A stretch of DNA of 64,000 bases from Rhizobium halophilum (GCF_021648825.1 NZ_JAKJHS010000001.1:806001-870000); one strand, 5' to 3'. Numbered from the stretch's first letter, positions 9,027 through 18,203 are shown. A program made the numbers and translations. The notes: generated by a model from the sequence alone, not told the origin.

Positions 9027-10498
9027 GCGGCCGCTCCTCCGGCGAAAGATGCAGCCAGGACATTTGCCTCCGTAATGTCCGCGCCGACCAGTTCGTCTGC
9101 GATCGCACCGTCGCGGAAGACGTAGACACGGTCGCAAAGACGGATCTCGTCCATTTCGGTGGAATACCAGATAAAGGTTCGCCCGGCAGACGCTTCGGAA
9201 CGAAGGATTTCGTAGACTTCCTGCTTTGTACCGATATCAACCCCACGCATCGGGTCGTCCATCAAGACGATCTTCGAGGTGGTTGCGAGAGCCCTTGCGA
9301 ACAACACCTTCTGCTGGTTGCCGCCGGAGAGCGAAAGGATCGGGTTATGCATGTCGGGGGTTCGGATCTCGATCCGCTTTTTCCAGCGCTCGCTGACCTC
9401 CTGCTCCCGCACGGGATCAATCAGCTTTCTCTTTGAGAGACCCTTAAGAGAGGAAATGCTGAGATTCTTCAGGATACTCCATAGCGGAAACGCACCGTTT
9501 AGCGCACGGTCGCCCGCAACGAAGGCCATCTTCGGCTCCTTGGTCGGCCACCAGTTGCCATTGGCGGAGAGGTAAATTTCCAGGAGAGCTTCCGTCTGTC
9601 CATGCCCCCCCAGCCCCGCCAGACCAACGATCTCCCCACCAAACGCCTGAAGACGATGGCTGCTGCGCGGATGGAGTTGCACCGAAAGCACCGGCTGTCC
9701 GCTGTGGGCTTTTGCGGCCCGCTCCCAACCTTGGTGCCGCACGACGCTTCCCATGGCTTCCACCAGCCGGCGCGTGTCAAACTCCGAGGCAGGTCTGTCC
9801 GCGACCACCTTGCCGTCCTTCATCACCACGATACGGTCTGACGTTGATAAGATTTCACCCAGGATGTGGGAAATCAGCAGCACTGATCCTCCCGAGCCGA
9901 CGAAACGGCGCACATAGGCCATGAGTTGTGCGGCAAGGCCGGCATCGAGCGAGGAAGTGGGTTCATCGAGGATAACGAGCTTGGGCGCTTCCGCTACAGC
10001 AGCGAAGCTGATTGCGATTTCGACCATCTGCCTTTCGGCGATGGACAGATCCTCCACCACGCTCTCGCAGTCAATCGCGTGACCAGGGAAGATATCGTCC
10101 AGCTTCTGCGTCACCAGCTCAAGCCCCCGGCGACGCCAGCCACTCCCTTTGAGGTCGCTGTGCATGACACGAGCATTTTCCGCCACCGTCAGGTTCGGGC
10201 AGAGTGACAGCTCTTGGAAGACGCAACGAATGCCGTGGGCACGGGCGGTCGAAATGCCCTGCGCCTCCACTCCACCATAGCTGATCGTGCCTTCGTGCGG
10301 GCTCAAGCCGCCGTTGATGACATTAACGATGGTCGACTTTCCGGCGCCGTTGTGGCCGACCAGACCGACGCATTCACTCTGTCGAATGATGAGGTCTGCG
10401 CCATCCAGAGCCTTGACCGCACCGAATGCGACCTTGACGCCACGCGCAGCCGCGACTTCCGGTTTGGGAACTGACTCATTCATGATGACGCTGTTCAA
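9023..10498 (-). CDS. sugar ABC transporter ATP-binding protein (double cassette, RbsA/MglA type)
   Basis: 491-residue protein with two ABC cassettes. The first has Walker [10 protein letters not shown], signature LSIAERQ (non-canonical, common in this family) and Walker [13 protein letters not shown]. The second has a degenerate Walker A ([12 protein letters not shown], as usual in RbsA/MglA), signature LSGGNQQKV and Walker [14 protein letters not shown]. It energises the two downstream permeases, whose genes overlap it. The start is M at 10498 or M at 10483. A strong hairpin lies between this gene and the binding-protein gene upstream. Confidence 0.87.
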   Translation of the reverse strand: MNSVIMNESVPKPEVAAARGVKVAFGAVKALDGADLIIRQSECVGLVGHNGAGKSTIVNVINGGLSPHEGTISYGGVEAQGISTARAHGIRCVFQELSLCPNLTVAENARVMHSDLKGSGWRRRGLELVTQKLDDIFPGHAIDCESVVEDLSIAERQMVEIAISFAAVAEAPKLVILDEPTSSLDAGLAAQLMAYVRRFVGSGGSVLLISHILGEILSTSDRIVVMKDGKVVADRPASEFDTRRLVEAMGSVVRHQGWERAAKAHSGQPVLSVQLHPRSSHRLQAFGGEIVGLAGLGGHGQTEALLEIYLSANGNWWPTKEPKMAFVAGDRALNGAFPLWSILKNLSISSLKGLSKRKLIDPVREQEVSERWKKRIEIRTPDMHNPILSLSGGNQQKVLFARALATTSKIVLMDDPMRGVDIGTKQEVYEILRSEASAGRTFIWYSTEMDEIRLCDRVYVFRDGAIADELVGADITEANVLAASFAGGAAA

Positions 10499-10515
10499 TT
10501 GGCATTAAGATCATG

Positions 10516-10553
10516 CCCGTCCGGATGCGGCCACTGATCCGCATCCGAATGGG
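10516..10553 (-). terminator. hairpin between sugar-binding-protein and ATPase genes
   Basis: Perfect 9-base stem CGGATGCGG (10522-10530) / CCGCATCCG (10539-10547), extendable by three more G-C pairs outside two mismatches. It sits 20-60 bases after the binding-protein stop (minus strand), with no T-tract. It is comparable in position to the hairpins after frcB and after the peptide-binding-protein gene. Confidence 0.5.
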
Positions 10554-10574
10554 AGGTCAAGCGACATCGCTTGC

Positions 10575-11591
10575 TCAGTTGGCTCCGCCGATCACCTTCT
10601 GGGCGTCCTCAAGGGAATATTCCACGTTGGCGACGCCACCCTTTTCGGTATTCTCCAGATTGGCTTCTAGATTGTCCTGATCGATGCGAAGGAACGGCAC
10701 GACGAGCTCCTTCTCGACGTCCTTGCCATCGAGGATTTGCTGCGCGACCCAGAAAGCCAGAGTGGAAACGCCGGGCGCAATCGACACGGACATCGTCTCA
10801 TAGCCGTTGGCATCCTTTTGCTCCTTCCACCAGCGGAGCTCGTCCTCGCGGTTGCCCATGACGATGGTTGGCATCGGCCGATCGGCAGCGGCGAACGCTT
10901 GCGCTGCACCATAGCCGTCACCACCCTGGGTCACGACGGCTGCGATCTCGGGAAGGCTTGGCAGGATGCCAGCGACAGCACGTTGCGCCACGTCCTGCGC
11001 CCAGTCGCCATTTACCGCGCCGACGATCTTGAACTGCGGGTTCTTTTCGACGCCGGCCTGAATACCCGCGTGGATCTCATCGTCCACCGAAACGCCGGCA
11101 AGACCGCGTATCTCAAGCAGACTGCCGCCGTCAGGCATTTTCTCGGCGAGATACTCGATCTGGCTTTCCCCCATCGCCTTGAAGTCCACAGCTATCCGCC
11201 AGGCGCACGGTTCTGTAACAATGCCATCAAACGACACAACAACGATGCCGGCATCGCAGGCTTCCTTGACCGCACCGTTGAGTGCTGTCGGAGAGGCAGC
11301 ATTGATGACGATTGCATCATAGCCCTGCAGGATCAGGTTCTGGATCTGGGCCGCCTGTTCGGTTGCTTGATTTTCGGCAGTGGTGAAGGCATCGGCTGCA
11401 GCGACGGTGCCTTGGGAAACGGCCTCCTTAGTGATTTTGTCCCAGCTTGTCAGCATGGCCTGGCGCCAGGAGTTGCCAGCATAGTTGTTGGACAGCGCGA
11501 TCCTTTTGTCGGCCGTCTCAGCCGACACTGCGAACGGCGTTGCGACGGACGCAATGGCAATGGATGCCAGAAGCATCTTCTTGATGGTCAT
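10575..11591 (-). CDS. sugar ABC transporter substrate-binding protein
   Basis: 338-residue periplasmic binding protein of the ribose type (peripla_BP_4). Signal peptide MTIKKMLLASIAIASVATPF...VSA about residues 1-24. The mature part begins with the typical ALSNNYAGNSWRQAML, followed by ILQGYDAIVINAASPTAL and VVSFDGIV. The ATG at 11591 follows GGGAGGAAAAC; the frame's extension to 11606 is not needed. It leads the operon binding protein-ATPase-two permeases-SMP-30 lactonase, divergent from a two-component system. The substrate cannot be read from sequence; a sugar or sugar lactone is inferred. Confidence 0.87.
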   Translation of the reverse strand: MTIKKMLLASIAIASVATPFAVSAETADKRIALSNNYAGNSWRQAMLTSWDKITKEAVSQGTVAAADAFTTAENQATEQAAQIQNLILQGYDAIVINAASPTALNGAVKEACDAGIVVVSFDGIVTEPCAWRIAVDFKAMGESQIEYLAEKMPDGGSLLEIRGLAGVSVDDEIHAGIQAGVEKNPQFKIVGAVNGDWAQDVAQRAVAGILPSLPEIAAVVTQGGDGYGAAQAFAAADRPMPTIVMGNREDELRWWKEQKDANGYETMSVSIAPGVSTLAFWVAQQILDGKDVEKELVVPFLRIDQDNLEANLENTEKGGVANVEYSLEDAQKVIGGAN

Positions 11592-11736
11592 GTTTTCCTC
11601 CCTCATAGCTCATCAGGCTTAGCACCGTGACCCGCTCCTCAACGCGCCATCGGATTCGCATTTGAACTGGCGCCACGGCGTCAGTATGGGAAGAATGACG
11701 GAGAAGCTTTATCTTGCAAAGGCAAATCAAAGCACC

Positions 11737-11776
11737 TCGCATGCGAAGGATCGCGCAAAATCTGCGGGATCCCGCA
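11737..11776. promoter_or_regulatory. two palindromes between the sugar ABC operon and the two-component system
   Basis: TCGCATGCGA (11737-11746) and TGCGGGATCCCGCA (11763-11776) are perfect palindromes 17 bases apart in the 262-base divergent intergenic region. They are candidate binding sites for the NarL-type response regulator encoded to the right (inferred from position only). Confidence 0.4.
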
Positions 11777-11853
11777 AGACAGATGCAACAACGAGGCGCT
11801 TATTGTCTTGGGTGCCAAGGCGCCGAAGCCGACAGCTGGGAGGGTGTCGCTAA

Positions 11854-13080
11854 ATGCTAAACGGCACGCGAAGCGCGCTTTTCGACCACTATCTCGGCAT
11901 TTCCCGGCTGCTGGCAGGCCAGCTGGATTTTAATGCCATTATTCAGGCCGTCGCAGTGGAGATCGGACACATAATCCCACACGATCATCTCGATGTCTGC
12001 ATCAAGATGCTCGATGGCAAGTACCATATTGCATACGAGAGCGGCCTGGAGACGGCCTGGAGCCAGCAGCCGCCCGCCCTGCTGACCGGAAGCCCGATCC
12101 GCAGCCTTTTGTCCGGAGAAGTCGACTACCTCCTCTCTGGGAACGCCTGCAGCGACCCGCGTTTTCACTTCGAAGGAGCGTTCTCGAGCCCGATTATTGC
12201 TCTTGCGCTCCGTAGCCGACTGCACGTCCCATTGCGCGTTCAGGGTGACATCATCGGCGCCCTCAGCTGCTCGAGCCATCAGCCCGACCACTACACAGTG
12301 GAAGATGTCGAGAACGCGCGCTCAATCGCAGATCTCCTGGCACCCTATTTCTTTGCCCTTCGCGCAGCGGAGCAAGCCAAGCGTTCCGCTGTCGTCGAGA
12401 CGGAAGCACGCGCACGCGAGGAGGGCCTTCGCCTGGGTGCACTCAAGCTTACGGAGGCGCTGGAAGCTGAGCGCCAGCGGATCGGAATGGATCTCCACGA
12501 CCAGACGCTCGCTGACCTGACGCGGCTGGCGCGACGAATGGAGCGCCTGACTCATCTCCCGGATGTACCCGGAGAAAGCCTGGAGCCGCTCTTCCGCAGC
12601 CTGCAGCATTCGATGCATGACCTTCGCCAGATTATCGAAGAGGCAAAGCCTTCCGTATTACAACTTTTTGGCGTAGCGCAGGCCATCGAGAACCACCTTG
12701 ATCGCTCAGTTCGGGAAAGCGGATCGGCGATCACTTTCCGGGTGATCGATGAAAGCCAGGATCAACTCGATGGGATCGATGAGACCGTTGCCACCGCGCT
12801 TTTCCGCATCGTCCAAGAAGCGATCAACAATGCCGTTCGGCACGGCCAGCCGTCCGAGATCCTGGTTGTTCTGCAAAACTGCAGCACGGGTCTCTCGGTG
12901 GCGGTGACCGATGATGGGTTGGGTCTCGGGGAGCCCTGCGAGCAGGTCGGCCATGGCATCGACAACATGCGCACACGAGCCCGCCTGATCGGCGGCCGGT
13001 TCGAGATTGGCAGCATCGGGTCAAAAAGCGGCACATGCGTCAAGCTCTCGCTCCCGCGGCACACCTTGAAGACCGTATAA
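11854..13080 (+). CDS. soluble GAF-domain sensor histidine kinase
   Basis: 408-residue cytoplasmic histidine kinase with no membrane segment. Residues about 15-165 form a GAF domain; 170-205 a charged, probably coiled-coil linker; about 205-275 a HisKA_3-type dimerisation domain with the phospho-acceptor H215 in GMDLHDQTLADL; about 310-405 an HATPase_c domain with N box EAINNAVRHG and G1 box DDGLGLG. It phosphorylates the response regulator encoded just downstream. Being divergent from the sugar ABC operon, it probably senses an intracellular metabolite related to that sugar through the GAF domain (inferred). The ATG at 11854 has GGGAGGG upstream. Confidence 0.86.
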   Translation: MLNGTRSALFDHYLGISRLLAGQLDFNAIIQAVAVEIGHIIPHDHLDVCIKMLDGKYHIAYESGLETAWSQQPPALLTGSPIRSLLSGEVDYLLSGNACSDPRFHFEGAFSSPIIALALRSRLHVPLRVQGDIIGALSCSSHQPDHYTVEDVENARSIADLLAPYFFALRAAEQAKRSAVVETEARAREEGLRLGALKLTEALEAERQRIGMDLHDQTLADLTRLARRMERLTHLPDVPGESLEPLFRSLQHSMHDLRQIIEEAKPSVLQLFGVAQAIENHLDRSVRESGSAITFRVIDESQDQLDGIDETVATALFRIVQEAINNAVRHGQPSEILVVLQNCSTGLSVAVTDDGLGLGEPCEQVGHGIDNMRTRARLIGGRFEIGSIGSKSGTCVKLSLPRHTLKTV

Positions 13081-13094
13081 ACGGGAAAGGCAGA

Positions 13095-13823
13095 ATGGAA
13101 GTCCTAATTGTTGAAGACGATCCCCTCCATCGCTCCTATTTGCACGACGCAGTGCGGGCGGCTCTGCCGGAATGCGACCTGGTGCTGGAGGCTGAAAACG
13201 GCAAGGTCGGCGAAGGCTTGGCGCGTCAGCACCACTCGGCGCACATTGTCATGGACCTCCAGATGTCGGAGCGAAATGGCATCGAGGCCGCCCGCACGAT
13301 CTGGAAGGAAAGGCCTGACACCCGCATTCTCTTCTGGTCCAACTATGCGGACGAGGCTTATGTCCGGGGCGTTTCCCGAATCGTACCCGAAGGTGCTGCC
13401 TATGGTTATGTCCTGAAGTCTGCATCCGACGATCGGCTGAAGCTTGCCCTTCGCAGCATCTTCATGGAATCGCAATGCGTTATCGACCGCGAGGTGCGCG
13501 GTGTGCAGCAGAAGAGCCTGGGGCACGTCAACGGCTTCACCGAAGTCGAGTATGAGATCCTGATCGATATCGCGCTGGGATTGACCGACCGAATGATCGC
13601 GCGCCGCCACAACCTCTCTCTGAGAAGCGTGCAAAATCGGCTGCAGCAGCTATATGAAAAGCTGGATGTCTATCAGAGGATTGGCGAAGACGACGGCGAA
13701 GGCCGATACAACCTTCGCAGCCGTGCGGTCGCGGTCGCGTTGATGCGCAAGCTGATCAACTATAGCGCATTGGAACGTGCGGAAGCGGACCTCAACGAGT
13801 GGCTGGGGGGCAAACACAGTTAA
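13095..13823 (+). CDS. NarL/LuxR-type response regulator
   Basis: 242-residue response regulator. Receiver domain 1-120 with acidic pocket E7-D8-D9, phospho-acceptor D54 (IVMDLQMSERNG), S82 at the Thr/Ser switch position and K108 (GYVLKSASD). Residues about 150-225 form a LuxR-type helix-turn-helix (TEVEYEILIDIALGLTDRMI, then LSLRSVQNRLQQLYEKL). The domain is followed by an inserted YQRIGEDDGEGRY segment before the last helix. The start is the ATG at 13095 after GGAAAGG, 14 bases after the kinase stop. It probably activates the divergent sugar ABC operon (inferred). Confidence 0.86.
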   Translation: MEVLIVEDDPLHRSYLHDAVRAALPECDLVLEAENGKVGEGLARQHHSAHIVMDLQMSERNGIEAARTIWKERPDTRILFWSNYADEAYVRGVSRIVPEGAAYGYVLKSASDDRLKLALRSIFMESQCVIDREVRGVQQKSLGHVNGFTEVEYEILIDIALGLTDRMIARRHNLSLRSVQNRLQQLYEKLDVYQRIGEDDGEGRYNLRSRAVAVALMRKLINYSALERAEADLNEWLGGKHS

Positions 13824-13850
13824 GGCGCCGCAGAAAATGCCGCGGCGCCT
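13823..13850. terminator. hairpin between convergent genes
   Basis: Perfect 9-base inverted repeat AGGCGCCGC (13823-13831) / GCGGCGCCT (13842-13850) with a 10-base loop, between the stop codons of the response regulator and the convergent carboxyspermidine dehydrogenase gene. There is no clear T-run on either side; a bidirectional transcription stop is inferred from position. Confidence 0.6.
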
Positions 13851-13871
13851 CGCTACCTCTTAGCCCGATCC

Positions 13872-15113
13872 TCAGGAGAAAGTCAGCGGCCGCTCGCCCT
13901 GTTCGTCCCGGATCCAGGTTGGCAGGCCGATGCGGTTGAGAATGTTCAGGAACGGCTTGGGCGGCAGTTCCTCAACGTTTGCCATCTTCTTCACGTCCCA
14001 CTCGCCGGAAGCGACCAGCATGGCGGCAGCGACCGGGGGAACACCCGCCGTATAGGAGATGCCCTGGCTGCCGACCTCGTTGAAGGCTTCCTTGTGATCG
14101 GCGACGTTGTAGATGAATACCGTCCGTTCCTTGCCGTCCTTGATACCCTTCACAAAGTCGCCGATGCAGGTCTTGCCTTCATATTCGGGCGCGAGCGACG
14201 CAGGATCCGGCAGGCAAGCCTTGACGACCTTGAGCGGCACGACCTCCGATCCGTCGGCGAGCTTCACCGGCTGCTCCGAGAGCAGGCCGATGTTCTTCAG
14301 GACGGTGAAGACGTTGATGTAATGGTCGCCAAACCCCATCCAGAAGCGGACGTCGGCGCCATCCATGTTCTTGGCCAGCGAATGCACCTCGTCATGGCCG
14401 CAGAGATAGGCGCGGCGCGTGCCGACGACCGGCAGGTCGTAGTCCTTGCCGACCTCGAACATCTTGTTGGTCTGCCACTGGCCGTTCTGCCACGAATAGA
14501 CGACGCCGGTGAATTCCCGGAAGTTGATTTCCGGGTCGAAGTTTGTGGCAAAATATTTGCCGTGGCTGCCGGCATTGATGTCGACGATATCGACATCGGT
14601 GACCTTGTCGAGATACTCGTCCTTAGCAAGACGGGCATAGGCATTGACGACGCCCGGGTCGAAACCTGCGCCGAGAATGGCGGTGATGCCCTTCTCTTCG
14701 CATTCAGCCGCACGCTTCCACTCGTAGTTTCCATACCATGGCGGCGTTTCGCAGATCTTGTTCGGCTCCTCGTGGATGGCGGTGTCGATGTAGGCGACGC
14801 CGGTGTCCATGCAGGCGCGCAGGACCGACATGTTGAGGAAGGCAGTGCCGACATTGATGACAATCTCGGTGCCGAGCTTGTTGATGAGCGCCTTGGTGGC
14901 TTCGATGTCGAGGGCGTCGAGAGGGTGAGCCTCGATCACGCCCGGCTGTTTCATCGCCTTCTTCTCGTGAACTGAGGCGATGATCGCGTCACACTTGGCC
15001 TTGGTGCGCGACGCGATATGGATATCGCCCAGCACATCGTTATTCTGAGCGCACTTATGCGCCACCACCTGAGCGACGCCGCCGGCGCCGATGATGAGGA
15101 CGTTCTTTTTCAT
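13872..15113 (-). CDS. carboxy(nor)spermidine dehydrogenase, saccharopine-dehydrogenase family
   Basis: 413-residue NAD(P)H-dependent enzyme of the LYS9/saccharopine dehydrogenase family, which condenses aspartate semialdehyde with putrescine (or diaminopropane) to carboxyspermidine (or carboxynorspermidine). Seen: N-terminal Rossmann motif VLIIGAGGVAQVVAHKCAQN, TKALINKLGTEIVINVGTAF, ILGAGFDPGVVNAYARLA, DINAGSHGKYFATNFDPEIN. MKKNVLIIG at 15113 is preferred over the upstream M at 15140. The adjacent decarboxylase gene completes the pathway, which many rhizobia use to make spermidine. Confidence 0.88.
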   Translation of the reverse strand: MKKNVLIIGAGGVAQVVAHKCAQNNDVLGDIHIASRTKAKCDAIIASVHEKKAMKQPGVIEAHPLDALDIEATKALINKLGTEIVINVGTAFLNMSVLRACMDTGVAYIDTAIHEEPNKICETPPWYGNYEWKRAAECEEKGITAILGAGFDPGVVNAYARLAKDEYLDKVTDVDIVDINAGSHGKYFATNFDPEINFREFTGVVYSWQNGQWQTNKMFEVGKDYDLPVVGTRRAYLCGHDEVHSLAKNMDGADVRFWMGFGDHYINVFTVLKNIGLLSEQPVKLADGSEVVPLKVVKACLPDPASLAPEYEGKTCIGDFVKGIKDGKERTVFIYNVADHKEAFNEVGSQGISYTAGVPPVAAAMLVASGEWDVKKMANVEELPPKPFLNILNRIGLPTWIRDEQGERPLTFS

Positions 15114-15152
15114 AATGGGGACCAACTCCTTCGTGTCCAATCGTCAGAAGCC

Positions 15153-16259
15153 TCAGGAGAGGCTTTCTTCGTAGTCCGCATAGTCGAACTCACGGACCGT
15201 CCTGATGCTGCCGTCCAGCTCGCGGATGGCGATTGCGGGCATTTTCACGCCGTTAAACCAGTTCTTCTTGACCATCGTATAACCGGCGGCGTCCTGGAAC
15301 GAGACGCGGTCGCCGATCTTGAGCTCCTCTGCGAAGTCAAACTCGCCGAAGATATCGCCGGCGAGACAGGACTTGCCGCAAACCATGTAACGATGTGGCC
15401 CCTGATTGGGAGAAACCTTCGCGCTCTCACGGTAGATCAGCAGATCCAGCATGTGCGCTTCGATCGACGAATCCACGACCGCGAGCTGCTTGCCGTTGTA
15501 GAGCGTGTCGAGAACCGTTGTTTCTAGTGTTGTTGATCTGGTGATAGAGGCTTCGCCTGGCTCCAGATAGACCTGCACCCCATAGTCTCCGGCAAAACGC
15601 TTCAACCGTTCGCAGAGCGCGTCAACCGGATAGTCCTCGCCTGTAAAATGGATGCCTCCTCCAAGACTTACCCACTCGGCACGCTTCAGCAGTGGTGAAA
15701 AGCTCTCCTCAATCTGGCCGAGCATGCGGTCGAACAGGGAAAAGTCGCTGTTCTCACAGTTGTTGTGGATCATGAAACCGCTGATGCGATCCATTACCTT
15801 CTCAACCTTCGAGACATCCCATTCCCCCAGGCGAGAGAATGGCCGCGCAGGATCGGCAAGATCGAAGCTGGAGGAAGACACCTGTGGGTTCAGGCGCAGG
15901 CCCCGCACGATCTCTGATGCATTATCCGAATAGCGCTCCAACTGCCCAATGGAATTGAAGATGATCTTGTCGGCGTGGCTCACCACCTCGTCGATTTCAT
16001 AGTCCGCATAGGCGACAGAATAGGCATGCGTTTCCTTTCCGAAGCGTTCGTGACCGAGGCGGACTTCGTTCAGCGAAGAAGACGTGGTGCCGTCCATGTA
16101 CTCCCGCATGAAGTCAAACACCGACCACGTAGCAAAGCATTTGAGTGCCAGCAAAGCCTTGGCGCCCGAGTTTTCCCTCACATGCGCAATCCTTTCCATG
16201 TTGCGGAGCAACTTGGATTTATCGATCAGGTAGTAGGGGGTCTGAATGTGGCTGGTCAC
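15153..16259 (-). CDS. nspC: carboxy(nor)spermidine decarboxylase NspC
   Basis: 368-residue PLP-dependent alanine-racemase-fold decarboxylase that removes the carboxyl group of carboxyspermidine/carboxynorspermidine. Seen: TPYYLIDKSKLLRN at the start, KALLALKCFA with the PLP-binding lysine, SLGGGIHFTGEDYP, YLEPGEA, MVCGKSCLAGDIFGEF with the catalytic cysteine, and DAAGYTMVKKNWFNGV. The frame runs to 16406, but the GTG at 16259, preceded by AGAGG, gives the family-typical length and start VTSHIQTPYYL. It is 39 bases upstream of the dehydrogenase gene and forms an operon with it. Confidence 0.88.
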   Translation of the reverse strand: MTSHIQTPYYLIDKSKLLRNMERIAHVRENSGAKALLALKCFATWSVFDFMREYMDGTTSSSLNEVRLGHERFGKETHAYSVAYADYEIDEVVSHADKIIFNSIGQLERYSDNASEIVRGLRLNPQVSSSSFDLADPARPFSRLGEWDVSKVEKVMDRISGFMIHNNCENSDFSLFDRMLGQIEESFSPLLKRAEWVSLGGGIHFTGEDYPVDALCERLKRFAGDYGVQVYLEPGEASITRSTTLETTVLDTLYNGKQLAVVDSSIEAHMLDLLIYRESAKVSPNQGPHRYMVCGKSCLAGDIFGEFDFAEELKIGDRVSFQDAAGYTMVKKNWFNGVKMPAIAIRELDGSIRTVREFDYADYEESLS

Positions 16260-16352
16260 GCCTAACCTCTGAGGTTTCCGGTCGGAAGGGGGCGAATACC
16301 CCGGATCGGTCGGATACTCAAGCCACGCAAAGGAGGGCCTGATGGGCACAAG

Positions 16353-16390
16353 AAGCAAAAGCGGCCCCTCCGTTGGGCGGAGAGGCCGCT
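16353..16390 (-). terminator. terminator of the DUF992 gene
   Basis: 13-base stem with one mismatch (16360-16372 / 16378-16390, five-base loop). On the minus strand it is followed by TTTTGCTTCTT. It lies 24 bases after the DUF992 stop codon. Confidence 0.72.
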
Positions 16391-16413
16391 CTAGAACAGA
16401 TGGCAAGTCTAAA

Positions 16414-16944
16414 TTAGCTGACGGGGGTCAGCGTCATGGAAGTGCCGGCTGCAGCCAGGTTCAGGCCCAACTGGCCCTGGACGCTAACCGTCTGCAGATG
16501 GATAGATCCGGAAGTTCCGCCAATCAGGACGTTGGCGCCGACGCCGGCACCCACGGTAGCTTCTGCCGTCGCACCCTGGTAAAGGCCACCGAGCGAGCCT
16601 GTGTGATAACCGGCTGTTGGTGCGAAGACTGCCCAGACCATCTTACCGCGGGTGGTGAACCCAACGTCGATGCCCATCTTTCGGATGCTGCCAACATAGG
16701 CGTCGTGTCGATCCCCGTCCGTTGACGTAAACACGCAGCTCACCTCTTTGGCGGATCCGAGAACGTAGCCAACGCCCCCACCGATGTCGCAGGTCAGATA
16801 GCCGATCTTTACGCCGTTTCGAGCGTCCGCTTCCTGGTAGGGCGCCGCTTCCTGATAACGAACCGCATCGGCGGAGAAAGCCGCCGGCGCTGTGGCGAAT
16901 GTAAGGGCAGAGGCCGTCAGGCTCAACGCGAGTAAAGTTCTCAT
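16414..16944 (-). CDS. DUF992 family secreted protein
   Basis: 176-residue exported protein of the DUF992 family, found mainly in Rhizobiales and of unknown function. Signal peptide about residues 1-24 (MRTLLALSLTASALTFATA...AFSA). The mature part shows KIGYLTCDIGGGVGYVLGSAK and VSCVFTS with two cysteines that could form a disulfide, and glycine/alanine-rich beta segments (ATVGAGVGANVLIGG). The ATG at 16944 follows GAAGGAGATTGAAG; the extension to 16968 is rejected. It is monocistronic with its own terminator. Confidence 0.83.
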   Translation of the reverse strand: MRTLLALSLTASALTFATAPAAFSADAVRYQEAAPYQEADARNGVKIGYLTCDIGGGVGYVLGSAKEVSCVFTSTDGDRHDAYVGSIRKMGIDVGFTTRGKMVWAVFAPTAGYHTGSLGGLYQGATAEATVGAGVGANVLIGGTSGSIHLQTVSVQGQLGLNLAAAGTSMTLTPVS

Positions 16945-17224
16945 CTTCAATCTCCTTCTGAACAGCATGCGGTGACCGCTGAAGCCAGCCGCCTTTGTAA
17001 TGTGAGAGAACGACTATGGTGGAAGAATGATCCAACTCATCTGATAACGGATGATTACCCAATGTTTCAGCGGCGCCTGTGATCGTAAGTACCGACCTCG
17101 AGTTGAATCTCCTCCTCGTGACTAGAAGCGATAGCCTCCCGCCCTAAGTGCCATCACACCCGAGCTAGCGAAGCCGTTCAGCCAATGATCAAGGCTGACC
17201 AGAGAAAACCAAACGAGTAACCGA

Positions 17225-17749
17225 ATGATCCTGGCGTTGAAGTTTTTTCATATCGCAGCGATCGCGATCTGGGCAGGGGGCCTGATCAGCCTGCCTGGCC
17301 TGTACGTCCAGCGCGCTTATGTTCAGGACGATGATGCACTCTACCGCCTCCAGATGATGGTCCGCTTTTCCTATGTCGTCATCATCTCGCCGGCTGCATT
17401 CATTGCCGTTGCGACAGGCATTCTTCTGATCTTCGGCCAACAAACGTTCGCAGGGTGGTTTTCGCTCAAGCTTCTCTTCGTCGCAGTGCTAGTCGTTCTT
17501 CACGTCCTAACAGGTCTCGTCATTATCCGCCTGTTTCGCGAAGGGGAGATTTACCCGATCTGGCGGTTTATACTGGCTACGGTTCTCACGAGCGGGGTGA
17601 TCATCGCGATCCTCACCGTGGTGCTGGCCAAGCCTGTTCTCAGTGAACCCGCTGCGGAAGATCTTTTGGCACCAGGGGGATTGGGCCGCTTTGTCCAGTC
17701 CATCAGTCCTTGGGAGATACCATTAGTCCGATCCCATGATCAAAGATGA
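17225..17749 (+). CDS. CopD-like four-helix membrane protein
   Basis: 174-residue membrane protein with four hydrophobic segments (about residues 4-24, 50-70, 78-99 and 112-137). The first carries FFHIAAIAIWAGGLISLPG, whose histidine and W-x-G-G pattern are typical of CopD/HemJ-like proteins; the third contains HVLTGLVII. CopD-like proteins occur beside cytochrome oxidase genes and may serve copper handling or haem oxidation, but the role here is inferred from context. The last 47 bases overlap the 3' end of the DUF2231 gene on the opposite strand. Confidence 0.7.
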   Translation: MILALKFFHIAAIAIWAGGLISLPGLYVQRAYVQDDDALYRLQMMVRFSYVVIISPAAFIAVATGILLIFGQQTFAGWFSLKLLFVAVLVVLHVLTGLVIIRLFREGEIYPIWRFILATVLTSGVIIAILTVVLAKPVLSEPAAEDLLAPGGLGRFVQSISPWEIPLVRSHDQR

Positions 17750-18203
17750 GTTTGCCCCCATGCCAACCGGCCATTCCGGTTACGACAGCCGCCAATGTCG
17801 AAACCAACAATCCATGAGGAACGATATCGATAGAGTCGGTAACGCGCAGGCCCCAGTTCAACCCGGCGATGGCGATGAGCATCATCGCCGCAATCGCATG
17901 CGCCCAACTCGCCACGCGTTCACGGATACCAGCCACCGACAGGAGTTCGACGGTACCGACAAGGCCCGCGGCTACACCCATCAAGAACGCACCGCCCGAG
18001 GACCAAACCCCGGATCGGAGCCAGAATTGATCGCCGGTCCACCAATACAGAACATCGATCGCCAGAGTGATGAAAACGAGCGCAATAGGGAAATGGACGG
18101 TCATCGCATGCAAAGGGTGACCAGCAACGGCGACGGCCGACGTCACGTCCTTTTCCTCGATTTTCGAAATGACTGGATTTTCTTGGATTTCGCTCGTTTC
18201 CAT
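17703..18203 (-). CDS. DUF2231 membrane protein
   Basis: 166-residue inner-membrane protein of the DUF2231 family. The diagnostic GHPLHAMTVHFPIALVFITL appears at about residues 28-47, with two histidines, followed by three more hydrophobic helices (about 63-88, 98-118 and 127-148). The function is unknown; several members sit beside respiratory genes. The start at 18203 has a good ribosome site (AGGGAGC). The gene is antisense to its neighbours: its 3' end overlaps the CopD-like gene and its 5' end abuts or overlaps the start of coxB. Confidence 0.75.
   Translation of the reverse strand: METSEIQENPVISKIEEKDVTSAVAVAGHPLHAMTVHFPIALVFITLAIDVLYWWTGDQFWLRSGVWSSGGAFLMGVAAGLVGTVELLSVAGIRERVASWAHAIAAMMLIAIAGLNWGLRVTDSIDIVPHGLLVSTLAAVVTGMAGWHGGKLIFDHGIGLMVSPKD

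Noticed and set aside
9023..10498. Degenerate second Walker A in the sugar ATPase as a defect
   Set aside because: Loss of the second-cassette Walker A is the normal state in RbsA/MglA-type double ATPases.
10737..11630. 297-codon plus-strand frame
   Set aside because: Antisense to the sugar-binding-protein gene, which has a signal peptide and family motifs.
14094..14975. 293-codon plus-strand frame
   Set aside because: Antisense shadow of the carboxyspermidine dehydrogenase gene.
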